Shown: piece by piece, positions 55,595 through 64,000 of the stretch
Position numbering within the stretch: position 1 is the stretch's first letter
Layout: every line of letters begins with the position of its first letter
Made by a program: the position numbers and the translations under genes
The notes under the pieces: generated by a model
Databases searched by the model: none
The model's input: only the letters and a program-made list of their open reading frames with translations
What the model was told of the DNA's origin: nothing
Assembly: GCA_963725425.1 (NCBI GenBank)
Contig: CAVRYJ010000045.1
Coordinates: forward strand, 558,001-622,000
DNA length: 64,000 nucleotides
Direction: 5' to 3'
Origin: Clostridium_I sp963725425
Lineage (GTDB): Bacteria; Bacillota; Clostridia; Clostridiales; Clostridiaceae

Positions 55595-56116
55595 ATGGAG
55601 AGTAAATTAAGTTTAAATTGGTGTATATATAATAATGAGATTAATCATGAGATTAAATATTGCCATAATTGTGGAAAAAAAGTAGAGTTCACAGATTCTC
55701 TTAAAAGAAGACAAAATGCAAATGGTAAAAATATATTTTATTTTGCTATTTTTAAATGCCCTAGCGGTCATACTTGGAATAAGCAAATTGGCAAATTTAA
55801 AGCTGTTTCAGGATTAGAAAATATAGATTTTGAATATAACTATATTGAAAGTGAATATGAGGAACTTAGTATCATTATGCTTAAGGAAAAAGGAATTAAT
55901 GAGGTGGAAATTTCACTTGATGAATTACATGATAAAATAAGATTAGATAAATTTTTATCATCAAAAATAATAGATATTAGTAGAGTAGAAATGGTGAAAC
56001 TAATTAATGATGGGTTTATAAAGGTAAATACAAATAGTGTTAAATCGAATGCTAATTTGAAGGAAAAGGATGTTATTACTATATTAATAGATGGTATAAG
56101 TAAACAAAATAAATAA
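55595..56116 (+). CDS. Zinc-ribbon plus S4-domain RNA-binding protein (unknown family)
   Basis: A 173-residue protein. The N-terminal half has a four-cysteine ribbon: an early Cys, CHNCGK and CPSGH. The C-terminal part (about 112-170) is an S4 RNA-binding domain: IRLDKFLSSKIIDISRVEMV, NDGFIKVNTNSVKSNANLKE, then KDVITI. S4 domains bind rRNA or stem-loops in ribosome-associated proteins and pseudouridine synthases; no catalytic domain is present here. A quality-control or ribosome role is a guess. ATG follows GGTAAGGG. Confidence 0.7.
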   Translation: MESKLSLNWCIYNNEINHEIKYCHNCGKKVEFTDSLKRRQNANGKNIFYFAIFKCPSGHTWNKQIGKFKAVSGLENIDFEYNYIESEYEELSIIMLKEKGINEVEISLDELHDKIRLDKFLSSKIIDISRVEMVKLINDGFIKVNTNSVKSNANLKEKDVITILIDGISKQNK

Positions 56117-56120
56117 ATTG

Positions 56121-56159
56121 AAAGCTACCACTCATTTAACCTTATGGAGTGGTAGCTTT
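56121..56159 (+). terminator. Terminator after the S4 protein gene
   Basis: AAAGCTACCACTC (56121-56133) pairs with GAGTGGTAGCTTT (56147-56159), then TTTATG. The 290 bp to the next gene hold a palindrome at 56375. Confidence 0.85.
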
Positions 56160-56374
56160 TTATGCAAATAAAAATATAGAAAAGCAATTTATTTTTAATA
56201 GTTCTGCAAACTATCTTAAAATTATAGAGTACTCAATGTTATGAGCTATATGAGGGTTTTCCAATAGATTTTGTACTGGAAAAATAAGTGCAACTATTTT
56301 GTATTATTATTTGTCTAATAAGTGTAAAATGAGTATCTTCAAGTAATCAGAATGCTCAAATTTAACATTTAGTA

Positions 56375-56388
56375 CATACGCGCGTATG
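56375..56388 (+). promoter_or_regulatory. 14-bp perfect GC-rich palindrome upstream of the ECF sigma gene
   Basis: CATACGCGCGTATG, 18 bp before the ATG, in otherwise very AT-rich DNA. Its form suggests a dimeric regulator site overlapping the 5' end of the transcript. Confidence 0.55.
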
Positions 56389-56406
56389 AACTTATAGGGG
56401 GAACAT

Positions 56407-56904
56407 ATGGAGTTAATAATAAAAAAGGCTCAAAAGGGTGATGAAGAAGCGTTTATTAATGTCATCGATGAATACATGCCACAAATGTATAAGATAGCAA
56501 GATGTAGACTTAATAATGAAGAGAGTATAGGTGATGCTATACAGGAAACTATTCTTTCAGCATTTACTAATATTAAAAAACTTAAAGAAACTCGTTATTT
56601 CAAGACGTGGATAATTAAAATATTAATAAATAAGTGTAATGACATAATAAAAGGCAATAAAATTTTGTATGTAGATGATTGTAGCTTCTTTGAAGACACT
56701 AATTTTACATATGGAGGAAGTTCGGAGGAAAAATTGTATTTTGAAAGTATTTTAAATAAATTAACAAGTGAATGCAGGTTAGTTGTAGTTATGTATTACG
56801 TAAACAGATTTACCACAAAAGAAATTAGTGAAATACTTAATGAAAAAGAAGGTACAATAAAAAGTAGGTTAAGCAGGTCTAGGCAACAATTAAAAGCATA
56901 CTAA
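56407..56904 (+). CDS. ECF-type RNA polymerase sigma factor
   Basis: A 165-residue sigma factor with region 2 (GDAIQETILSAFTNIKKL and YFKTWIIKILINKCND) and region 4 (LTSECRLVVVMYYVNRFTTK and EGTIKSRLSRSRQQL). It belongs to the SigV/SigW-like ECF group by general appearance. A DUF4179 anti-sigma gene follows 32 bp downstream with AAAGGAGG, so the pair forms an autoregulated stress unit. ATG follows AGGGGG. Confidence 0.9.
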   Translation: MELIIKKAQKGDEEAFINVIDEYMPQMYKIARCRLNNEESIGDAIQETILSAFTNIKKLKETRYFKTWIIKILINKCNDIIKGNKILYVDDCSFFEDTNFTYGGSSEEKLYFESILNKLTSECRLVVVMYYVNRFTTKEISEILNEKEGTIKSRLSRSRQQLKAY

Positions 56905-56936
56905 CTTAAAGAAAATATGAAAGGAGGTATTTTATA

Positions 56937-58070
56937 ATGAATATAAATTTTGAAGAAGAAATAGAAAAAATTCTAAATGAAGATTTAATAATACCAGATA
57001 GTGTTTTGGAGAAAAAAGAGGTGGCTGTTAATATAATAAGAAAAAAGAGGTTTAAGTTTTTATATAAACGGAAAATAGTATCTTTTTTATTATTAGCAGC
57101 TATTATAGGAGGAATGGCATTTGGAAATACGGCTATAGCAGCAATAAAAAACACATTATTTCCTAATAATGCTGGAGTTCAAAGTGCAGTAGATAATGGA
57201 TATATTCAGAACTTACAAAATAAAACTATGATAAATAATGGTGTAGAGATAAAGGTTAATAATGTATTAAAAGACAGCAAAAGAGTTGCTATATCGCTGA
57301 ATTTAAAATTTGATGATAAAAGCTTAATGAAAAATTTCAAATATGCAAAGATTAGAGTAAGTTTAAAAACAAAAGATGGTAAAGAAATACCTACTTCTCA
57401 GAATTATAACTTTAGTGTAAATAAATCAACAGGAGAATTTGTTTTTAATGATATTTTAAGTATTATGGATGGATTTGGCGATAAAGATATGATATTAGCA
57501 GCGAAGGAGTATAAAAATATTAATGCTCTTAATTTAGCAATAACTAGAATAGAACTTTATTCTGATGCTTCTGCAAAAATGGATCCAAACACTTTACCTA
57601 AATTGGATGATGATTCTAAAAAGCAATTAGCAGAAGCTAATGTGAAATTGTATAAAGTAATTGATGGAACATGGAAAACAAATATAAAGTTAAATGATAA
57701 ATTTAAAGATGCGAGGCCAATTGAATATAAATCTTTTGAAAATAATGATTTGATTAATATTATTTCTGCTGAAATGCTACCTACTGGAATGGATATTACG
57801 TTTTGTTTTAATAATCAAACAAAACCTTTAAGTGAAGAAGTTTCAAATCAAATTGATAAAATAAGCTTAGTAGATGATAAAGGAAACACTTACAGAGCAT
57901 CGGATGGTGGGGTGGAAACTACTAATAATAAGAATACTGACATAACAAATATAACAAAAACTTTTTATGTTACATCTTTTGATAAAACAGGTAATTTAAA
58001 AATGATTATTAAAGATTTAAATGGAAATGCACATGAAATTAAATTGATTAAGGCATCTGGCACAAAATAA
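56937..58070 (+). CDS. DUF4179 membrane anti-sigma factor
   Basis: A 377-residue protein. A short cytoplasmic N-terminus (about 45 residues) should bind the sigma factor. One transmembrane helix follows (IVSFLLLAAIIGGMAFG), then the DUF4179 outer domain beginning AAIKNTLFPN and a C-terminal immunoglobulin-like part (ISLVDDKGNTYRASD). DUF4179 proteins are regularly encoded after ECF sigma genes in Firmicutes and keep the sigma factor inactive until an envelope signal. Confidence 0.87.
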   Translation: MNINFEEEIEKILNEDLIIPDSVLEKKEVAVNIIRKKRFKFLYKRKIVSFLLLAAIIGGMAFGNTAIAAIKNTLFPNNAGVQSAVDNGYIQNLQNKTMINNGVEIKVNNVLKDSKRVAISLNLKFDDKSLMKNFKYAKIRVSLKTKDGKEIPTSQNYNFSVNKSTGEFVFNDILSIMDGFGDKDMILAAKEYKNINALNLAITRIELYSDASAKMDPNTLPKLDDDSKKQLAEANVKLYKVIDGTWKTNIKLNDKFKDARPIEYKSFENNDLINIISAEMLPTGMDITFCFNNQTKPLSEEVSNQIDKISLVDDKGNTYRASDGGVETTNNKNTDITNITKTFYVTSFDKTGNLKMIIKDLNGNAHEIKLIKASGTK

Positions 58071-58111
58071 ACGAGTATATTGACTAGTTTATTTTTGAAA
58101 TTATGATATAA

Positions 58112-58163
58112 AAAAGTTGTCACAGAAGACTTGCAAGCAATTTCGTGTTTTCTGTGACTTTCT
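58112..58163 (+). terminator. Terminator after the anti-sigma gene
   Basis: AAAGTTGTCACAGAA pairs with TTTCTGTGACTTT with a long loop, followed by a T-rich stretch. Confidence 0.6.
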
Positions 58164-58213
58164 ATATTCTATATTAAAACGGGTTTATTAAAAATAATAC
58201 TTACATCCACTTT

Positions 58214-58857
58214 TTACTGTTCTTTTGGAAAATCTGTAGCATCCATAAACAATGCACATAACATGTTAATGGATTTATCAATATATAGATTCATATCTTT
58301 AATAGTGTTATCATAACGGATTTTATGGCAAACATCATCTATTAATAAAATGGAGAAATGAAGAAAAATTTCCATGTCTTCATGGCTTTTAAAAGTAACA
58401 GGAATAGCATGAAATATCTCCTCCATTTTTTCTATTCGATAAGCATCTTGTTCATTAAAAATGTTTCTAATGTCTTCATCTAAAAGTTTTAACGCCTCCA
58501 TTTCATCATGGAAAATTTTAGAAAAATTATGGTTTTTAAGTATCAACTTTAAAAAAGCACTAAATAAATTTTTGCAACATCAGAATCATTTAAATGCTTA
58601 TCATTATTCACCCAGAAATCCATACTAGGGTAAAAAATTTCATCGTTAATTTTTTTTAGGACTTGAATGTAGATATCTTTTTTGTCCTCAAAATAAGAGT
58701 AAACAGAACCTGTGGCAACATTTGCTTCTTTTGCAATGTCAGCAGTTGTAGTATTATAATATCCTTTTTCATTAAAAAGCTTGAAGGCTGCTTTAATAAT
58801 TCTCTCCACTTTATTTAAAGCTCTTTTCTGCATGGGCTTTCGCGTTTTTCTTTCCAT
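58214..58857 (-). pseudogene. TetR family repressor, split by a one-base frameshift
   Basis: The N-terminal TetR helix-turn-helix is clear: VERIIKAAFKLFNEKGYYNT and ATGSVYSYFEDKKDIY. The frame stops after IYLVLF. One added base in the run of five T on the plus strand (58569-58573) gives AKNLFSAFLKLILKNHN and joins the second frame to 58214. Restored length is about 213 residues, normal. It is divergent from a MATE pump, with a palindromic operator between the two promoters, so it most likely represses both genes and responds to a pump substrate. Confidence 0.82.
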
Positions 58858-58875
58858 AATTAATCACCTTAAGTA

Positions 58876-58957
58876 ATAATAAAGCAAAAATTTCAAAAAG
58901 TCAATAACATGAATTTGATTTCATGTTATTGACTTTTTAAAGTATTGTTATTACAAT
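58876..58957. promoter_or_regulatory. Divergent tetR/MATE promoters sharing a 19-bp palindromic operator
   Basis: The palindrome arms are 58895-58913 and 58920-58938 (core GTCAATAACATGAA). On the plus strand -35 TTGACT (58929-58934) lies in the right arm and TACAAT (58952-58957) 17 bp on. On the minus strand TTGACT (58899-58904) lies in the left arm and TATTAT (58876-58881) 17 bp on. One bound dimer or pair would cover both -35 boxes. Confidence 0.75.
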
Positions 58958-59062
58958 AATACATGAAGATGAAGTTTGATTCATATAATAAATATGATAA
59001 CAGGGGGCTGATTTTGACGCTGCAGCACACGAAAAATTTAAATTATACGAGGGGGAAGTTTA

Positions 59063-60436
59063 ATGGATAGAACGGAACAATTAAAAATAGAATCAATTAA
59101 AAAATTAATATTTATGCTCTCAGTTCCAGCAATTGTATCACTTATTACAAATTCTATAAATATGGCTTTTGATAGAATGTTTGTTGGATTAGGGGTAGGA
59201 ACTATGGGGCTTTCTGCTATAACCATTTCTTTTGGTGTATATTTATTAATACAGGCTTTTTCGCAATTAATAGCATCAGGTGCATCAGCTATTGTTGCAT
59301 TGAAATTAGGTGAGAATAATAAAAATGATGCAGAAAAAATTATTGGGAATGCCTTTACATTAGGTATAATCATGGCAGTAATTATTACACTACTAGGTTT
59401 AGTTTTTATAAAGCCAATTTTGTCATTGTATGGTGCTGATGAGGAGAATATTATTTATGCTAAACAATATACAATAATTCTTATTAGCGGATCAGTGTTT
59501 TTCATAATGGCACAAGTATTGAATAATATTATACGTGGAATGGGGTATTCAAAAAAATCGTGTATGAATTTTATAATAGGTATTATTGCAAATATTATTT
59601 TAAATCCTATATTCATTTTTGTACTTCATATGGGAGTTATAGGATCTGCAACAGCAACTGTAATTAGTTATATAATTTGTTCAGTTTTAGCGTTTAGTTT
59701 TTTATTTTCTAAGAAGAGTAAAGTTAGATTTAAATTTCAAAATACTAAATTAAATAAAGATATTTGTATTAATATATTATCTGTTGGAGTTTCTGGTTTT
59801 ATAATGCAATCTGCATTAAGTCTAGTTTCATTAACATTTAATCGTGTTGCAGTAATGTATGCAGGGAGTACTGGAGTAGCTTCTTATGGAATAATTTATA
59901 CCATATTTATGCTTGTGTATATGCCACTATTCGGACTAGGACAAGGCATGCAAGCTATAATTGGATATAATTATGGTGCAAAATTATATGATAGAGTAAA
60001 GAAAACATTAATATTATCTATTAAATATGCAACTATATTTTCTGTTGTAATGTTTATTTTAATAGAAGCCTTTAGTAATAATATTGTACTAGCTTACGGA
60101 GGAAAAAATGATTTGGATTTATATAATATGTGTTCTAAAGGAATGCGTATTTATGGAATTGCGACGCCTCTTATAGGAGCACAGATAATAGGAGCAAATT
60201 ATTTTCAATATATTGGTAAGATAAAGCAATCAATATTTTTAAGTGCATTAAGACAATTAATACTGCTAATTCCATTAGCAATTTTATTGCCTATGACATT
60301 TAAAATTAATGGTGTATGGGTAGCAACTCCTGTATCAGATTTTATCTCATCAATAATTACAATTATATTTATAATTAAAGAGATTAAAAATTATAATATT
60401 AAAAAGGAGAAAAATTATGGAAGAGAATATAATTAA
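59063..60436 (+). CDS. MATE family efflux transporter
   Basis: A 457-residue antiporter with 12 hydrophobic helices; NSINMAFDRMFVG and QAFSQLIASGASAIVALKLG are typical of the clostridial DinF/MepA-like branch. It is controlled by the divergent TetR gene. ATG follows GAGGGGGAAG. Its last codons overlap the amidohydrolase start by 20 nt, which suggests that the pump and the enzyme serve one substrate. Confidence 0.9.
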   Translation: MDRTEQLKIESIKKLIFMLSVPAIVSLITNSINMAFDRMFVGLGVGTMGLSAITISFGVYLLIQAFSQLIASGASAIVALKLGENNKNDAEKIIGNAFTLGIIMAVIITLLGLVFIKPILSLYGADEENIIYAKQYTIILISGSVFFIMAQVLNNIIRGMGYSKKSCMNFIIGIIANIILNPIFIFVLHMGVIGSATATVISYIICSVLAFSFLFSKKSKVRFKFQNTKLNKDICINILSVGVSGFIMQSALSLVSLTFNRVAVMYAGSTGVASYGIIYTIFMLVYMPLFGLGQGMQAIIGYNYGAKLYDRVKKTLILSIKYATIFSVVMFILIEAFSNNIVLAYGGKNDLDLYNMCSKGMRIYGIATPLIGAQIIGANYFQYIGKIKQSIFLSALRQLILLIPLAILLPMTFKINGVWVATPVSDFISSIITIIFIIKEIKNYNIKKEKNYGREYN

Positions 60437-61412
60437 CATGATAAAAAATTATAAAGGAGGTTGCATACCTAAGATTGATATGCATGTACATTATTTGCCT
60501 GAAGCTTACAGGAAAGCATTATTGAATTGCGTAGAAGAAAATTCAAATGAATTGCCAACCCCTGAGTGGAGTCCACAAATACATTTGGAAGCAATGAAGC
60601 ATTTGAATGTTTCTACTTCAATGTTATCAATTACATTACCTAATATTAAATTTGGGTACTCAAAAAACGCTAAAATACTATCTCGAGAAGTTAATCAATA
60701 TGGAGCAGAGCTTGTAAAAAAACATTCTGAAAAATTTGGTTTGCTTGCCTCTTTACCATTACCCAATGTAGAAGATAGTGTAAAAGAAATCCAGTATGCT
60801 ATGGATATTTTACATGCAGATGGATTCACTTTACCTACTAATACACAAGGAGTTTATCTTGGAAATGCCTGTTTAGATCCTATATTTGAAGAATTAAATA
60901 AGCGAAAAGCCGTTGTAGTTCTTCATCCCAATAAACCTAGCTGTGTCCCTAAAAATGTTGCTAGCGATTTACCTATTCCGATGATGGAATTTTTCTTTGA
61001 TACAACGCGTACTGTAACTAATATGATATTGAAAGGAACTTTAAGACGCTTTCCTAATATAAAATTTATCATTCCTCATGCTGGAGCTTTTTTATCCACA
61101 CTTGCAGACAGAATTGCTGCTTATCTTCAAATGAAACCTGGGAATAAAATAGATGTGTATGCTGAACTAAAAGGATTATATTATGATGTAGCAGGAGTTT
61201 GTCTCCCTAGACAATTAGCCAATCTTTTACAAATTGTTGAAATTGACCATTTAGTATATGGAAGTGACTACCCATATACGCCTGAGTTTGGATGTATAGC
61301 AATGGCAGATGCTTTAGATAAGACAGATTTACTTACAGATGAACAGCGACGTAAAATTTATTATGATAATGCATTAAAACTATTCCCAAGATTAATGGAT
61401 AAGAAAAAATAA
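60417..61412 (+). CDS. Amidohydrolase-2 family metal-dependent hydrolase/decarboxylase
   Basis: A 331-residue TIM-barrel enzyme of the ACMSD-like amidohydrolase family. Metal ligands are visible: DMHVHY near residue 23, VLHPNKP, IIPHAGAF and the final Asp in YGSDYPYTPE. Members remove a carboxyl group from aromatic or pyrone acids (ACMSD, gamma-resorcylate decarboxylase) or hydrolyse lactones. The link with a TetR-controlled pump suggests modification of a small aromatic toxin; this is inference. Ribosome site AAAAGGAG lies inside the MATE gene. Confidence 0.82.
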   Translation: MEENIINMIKNYKGGCIPKIDMHVHYLPEAYRKALLNCVEENSNELPTPEWSPQIHLEAMKHLNVSTSMLSITLPNIKFGYSKNAKILSREVNQYGAELVKKHSEKFGLLASLPLPNVEDSVKEIQYAMDILHADGFTLPTNTQGVYLGNACLDPIFEELNKRKAVVVLHPNKPSCVPKNVASDLPIPMMEFFFDTTRTVTNMILKGTLRRFPNIKFIIPHAGAFLSTLADRIAAYLQMKPGNKIDVYAELKGLYYDVAGVCLPRQLANLLQIVEIDHLVYGSDYPYTPEFGCIAMADALDKTDLLTDEQRRKIYYDNALKLFPRLMDKKK

Positions 61413-61419
61413 TAGATTA

Positions 61420-61606
61420 TTTCGCAAAATATCATTCTATTGTTGTTAATGAAAACAACATGATATACCAAGTAGACCCTAATACTGGAAAAATTCTAAA
61501 CCATAATAATTCAGTAGGCATTGTGGTATCAGTATTGGTTATTACTTTATCTATAGCTTTAATATGTATATACACATATATATATAAGGAGAAAAAAGGT
61601 TATTAG
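61420..61606 (+). pseudogene. C-terminal fragment of a membrane protein
   Basis: An open frame from about 61423 reads YHSIVVNENNMIYQVDPNTG, then one hydrophobic helix (IVVSVLVITLSIALICIYTY) and a short basic end, stop at 61604. No start with a ribosome site is seen, so it is probably the tail of a lost membrane-anchored protein. It fills most of the 380-bp gap between the amidohydrolase and moxR. Confidence 0.4.
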
Positions 61607-61631
61607 TTGAACTTCAGTCATGTCTAGCACT

Positions 61632-61664
61632 AAGAAACGCTATGATTAAATTATAGCGTTTCTT
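61632..61664 (+). terminator. Terminator before the moxR operon
   Basis: AAGAAACGCTAT (61632-61643) pairs with ATAGCGTTTCTT (61653-61664), followed by CAAGTTGAAT; the T-tract is weak. Confidence 0.65.
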
Positions 61665-61793
61665 CAAGTTGAATTTGTTGTTATTTATTCACTTAATTGA
61701 TAAATGCTTATAGCAGATTTTATGATATTTACCAATTTAGTTAATTTTATAATAAGAGTATAATTAAGTAAACGTTATTTGGGAGGTATTAAA

Positions 61794-62753
61794 TTGGAGA
61801 TTGAAGAGATAAAGTTACTAGGTGAAAAGATAAAGAAAAATATAAATAAAGTTATTATCGGTAAATCAGAGGTAATAGATGTAATATTAACTGCCATGAT
61901 CGCAGGTGGACATGTTCTTCTTGAAGATGTACCTGGTACGGGTAAAACAGTTATGGCAAAAACTTTGGCAAAATCTATTGGTGCTACATTTAAAAGAGTT
62001 CAATTCACACCGGATTTATTGCCTTCAGATTTAACAGGAATTAATTACTACAATCAAAAGCTTGGGGAATTTACTTTTAGAAGTGGTGCAATTTTTACAA
62101 ATATTCTTCTTGGAGATGAAATTAATAGGGCAACGCCAAGAACCCAATCCAGCTTATTAGAATGTATGGAGGAAAAACAGGTAACTATAGATGGAAAAAC
62201 TTACATATTAGATAAACCTTTTTTTGTAATTGCAACCCAGAATCCTATTGAAACTCAAGGAACTTTTCCACTTCCAGAAGCTCAGTTAGATAGATTTCTA
62301 GTGAAACTTAATATGGGGTATCCAAGCATTGAAGAAGGAAAACAGATTATGCAGAGGTTTATTTTAAACAATCCACTAGAAGAATTAGGAGTGGTATGTT
62401 CTAAAGAAGAGCTGATACAGGCATCGATTGGCGCTAGAAATGTTTATGTAAGCACAGATATTCAGGAGTATATTCTTAAAATTGTGGATGGAACCTTAAA
62501 ACATGACTCAGTAGTTTTAGGAGTAAGCCCAAGAGGAAGTTTAGCAATGCTAAAAGCTTGTCAAGTGTATGCAGCTTTAAAGGGGAGAAATTTTGTTTCA
62601 CCTGAAGATGTGAAAACTTTATGTCCTTATGTATTTAGCCATAGAATTATACTAAAAGATAATATAAAATTTAGGGGCGTCACTAATGCTTCTATTATCG
62701 AAGAAATTTTAGCTACCATTGAAGTACCAACAGAACAATGGTCCAAGGAGTGA
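61794..62753 (+). CDS. MoxR family AAA+ ATPase
   Basis: A 319-residue AAA+ chaperone-type ATPase. Walker A VPGTGKTVMAK, Walker B LLGDEINRATPRTQSSLLE, sensor IATQNPIETQGTFPLPEAQLDRF and the C-terminal lid domain are all present. MoxR proteins help assemble membrane or metal-binding complexes together with DUF58/VWA proteins. TTG 61794 follows GGGAGG at 7 nt; the longer frame starts inside that site. Next gene 6 bp downstream. Confidence 0.92.
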   Translation: MEIEEIKLLGEKIKKNINKVIIGKSEVIDVILTAMIAGGHVLLEDVPGTGKTVMAKTLAKSIGATFKRVQFTPDLLPSDLTGINYYNQKLGEFTFRSGAIFTNILLGDEINRATPRTQSSLLECMEEKQVTIDGKTYILDKPFFVIATQNPIETQGTFPLPEAQLDRFLVKLNMGYPSIEEGKQIMQRFILNNPLEELGVVCSKEELIQASIGARNVYVSTDIQEYILKIVDGTLKHDSVVLGVSPRGSLAMLKACQVYAALKGRNFVSPEDVKTLCPYVFSHRIILKDNIKFRGVTNASIIEEILATIEVPTEQWSKE

Positions 62754-62759
62754 CTATGA

Positions 62760-63878
62760 ATGAGAGTATTTATAGCTTTTATTATAGTGATTTTATTTTA
62801 TATTGTACAGAGAAATATATACTCACAGAATTGCTTTAAGAAGGTAGATACTGAAGTGAAATTTAATCTTAATGGTATTTTCGAGGGAGAAGAAACAGAA
62901 TTAATTGAAGTGATTTTAAATAAAAAGTTAATGCCTCTATGGTGGGTAATTGCGCAATTTGAGGTTTCAAGAAATATAATAATTATAGAGGACATAAATA
63001 AAAATCAGGGGAAGGATAACTATAGAAGGGATTTCTTTTCTATTATGCCTTACGAGAAGGTTACTAAAACTTTAAAGATTATAGGGGCTAAAAGAGGTTT
63101 CTATACAATAGAACAAATTGATTTACATAGTGGTGATTTATTTGGGTCAAATCAAATTATAGCATCATATGAAAGCAAGGCTAATCTTTGTGTTTACCCT
63201 AAATTAATAATTCCAGCAGAATTGAATGTGAACTTCAGGAGCTTAACTGGTGAAATTTTAACTAAAAGAAACATTATACAGGACCCATTTCAATTACGAG
63301 GTATCCGTGAGTATCATCCTTTCGATAGTATAAAGGATGTAAATTGGACAGCTACTGCTAAAACTGGAGCACTTAAGGTAAATGAATATGATTTCACAGC
63401 TTCTCAGGAGGTTATTGTTTTTCTCAATATAGAAAGATATAATGACTGGGATCCAGAAAACCTTGTTGAGAAAGCTATCAGCCTTGCAGCATCCCTTGTT
63501 ACAGAATATCTTAAACAGGGTATTAAGGTTGGATTAAAGGTTAATGGATGCGATTTAATTACAGGACAACAAATAAATTTACCACCTGTTTTTGGGATAA
63601 ATCAAAATTTGCATTTTTATGAAAGCTTAGCTAGAGTGGATATTACTAAGGTTTCAGCACCTATAAGTATAATTATTAAAGAGGAGCAGATGAAGCAAAA
63701 TAAAGTTCCCTTATGGGTAATAGTCTCTCATTATTATGGTAATGACCTTCAGGACAGGATAAGGATTTCAAGAAATCAAGGGTTTTGTGTTAAATGGATT
63801 TTACCAAAAGAAAAGGGATCAGAAGTTGAAATAGAGGATGATAAAGACCTATTTATATGGGAAGTGAGGGAACTATGA
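62760..63878 (+). CDS. DUF58 domain protein
   Basis: A 372-residue protein with one N-terminal hydrophobic helix (VFIAFIIVILFYIVQ). The central DUF58 motif is RGIREYHPFDSIKDVNWTAT and the C-terminal half resembles a von Willebrand A fold (VIVFLNIERYNDWDPENLV). It partners with MoxR in most genomes and is often followed by a transglutaminase-like membrane protein. ATG 62760 follows AAGGAGTG; the stop overlaps the next start. Confidence 0.88.
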   Translation: MRVFIAFIIVILFYIVQRNIYSQNCFKKVDTEVKFNLNGIFEGEETELIEVILNKKLMPLWWVIAQFEVSRNIIIIEDINKNQGKDNYRRDFFSIMPYEKVTKTLKIIGAKRGFYTIEQIDLHSGDLFGSNQIIASYESKANLCVYPKLIIPAELNVNFRSLTGEILTKRNIIQDPFQLRGIREYHPFDSIKDVNWTATAKTGALKVNEYDFTASQEVIVFLNIERYNDWDPENLVEKAISLAASLVTEYLKQGIKVGLKVNGCDLITGQQINLPPVFGINQNLHFYESLARVDITKVSAPISIIIKEEQMKQNKVPLWVIVSHYYGNDLQDRIRISRNQGFCVKWILPKEKGSEVEIEDDKDLFIWEVREL

Positions 63879-64000
63879 AAAATAAAATAAATATAATGCA
63901 GACAAGTGTAGACTTTATGGATTCAATTAAAAGCAAAGCTCTAGGTTATGAGCTTGCAGAAGACTGGATACTTTTTTGGACATTGTTCATGCCTATAGCT
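63875..64000 (+). CDS. Start of the third gene of the moxR operon, cut by window edge
   Basis: ATG 63875 overlaps the DUF58 stop (ATGA) and the frame is open to the window end: NKINIMQTSVDFMDSIKSKA, then ELAEDWILFWTLFMPIA where a hydrophobic helix begins. By gene order a membrane protein of the transglutaminase-like or DUF4129 kind is expected, but only 42 residues are visible. Confidence 0.6.
   Translation, partial: MKNKINIMQTSVDFMDSIKSKALGYELAEDWILFWTLFMPIA

Overview
The window comes from a low-GC Gram-positive anaerobe, almost certainly a Clostridium-type Firmicute. The evidence is roughly 30% GC, strong AGGAGG-type ribosome binding sites, many TTG and GTG starts, T-box riboswitches, a Bacillus-like sigY operon, clostridial TcaA-like zinc-ribbon proteins and secreted pectin-degrading enzymes. 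No rRNA, tRNA, CRISPR array, prophage or intact insertion sequence was seen.

Layout. 1-8 kb: an ABC-F ribosome protection ATPase behind a transcription attenuator; an Ile-type T-box in front of an iron-containing alcohol dehydrogenase; a berberine-bridge-type FAD oxidase; a free-standing BAAT N-terminal domain; a D-amino acid aminotransferase; a PAP2 phosphatase broken by a frameshift. 8-14 kb: a decayed ATPase with a RyR domain, then an arsenic operon arsR-arsD-arsA-arsC-acr3. 14-22 kb: an EAL-CBS-GGDEF protein, a Gfo/Idh oxidoreductase, the complete sigY-yxlCDEFG operon (yxlD frameshifted), and a broken MocR-type regulator divergent from a YciI gene and an acetyltransferase remnant. 22-31 kb: two zinc-ribbon membrane proteins and a pectin region (polygalacturonase, two tandem pectinesterases) with LacI-type operators and a large structured RNA candidate. 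30-39 kb: MATE pump, oligoendopeptidase F, cold-shock protein, DEAD-box helicase, aldo/keto reductase, and a MerR/MFS drug-efflux pair. 39-49 kb: a BmrCD-like heterodimeric ABC exporter behind a leader peptide with two terminators, then an ABC-2 drug exporter with a two-component system. 49-56 kb: T-box/metG, a small HTH protein, a methyltransferase, a PucR regulator divergent from an iron-sulfur-flavoprotein-like enzyme, a mosaic of duplicated fragments, and a zinc-ribbon/S4 protein. 56-64 kb: an ECF sigma/anti-sigma pair, TetR/MATE/amidohydrolase, and the start of a moxR-DUF58 operon.

How the genes work together. Many modules pair one regulator with one exporter: attenuator/ABC-F, MerR/MFS, TetR/MATE, leader peptide/ABC exporter, two-component system/ABC-2 and ArsR/Acr3. 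The window reads as an antibiotic and metal defence region with a pectin-utilisation segment inside it.

Caution. About ten otherwise intact genes are broken by an apparent loss of exactly one base, usually in a homopolymer run. That pattern looks more like base-calling error than gene death, so the frameshifted genes are described here as one locus each. Nonsense substitutions in the RyR ATPase and in pepF, and internal or terminal losses in the acetyltransferase and the MocR gene, are not explained that way.
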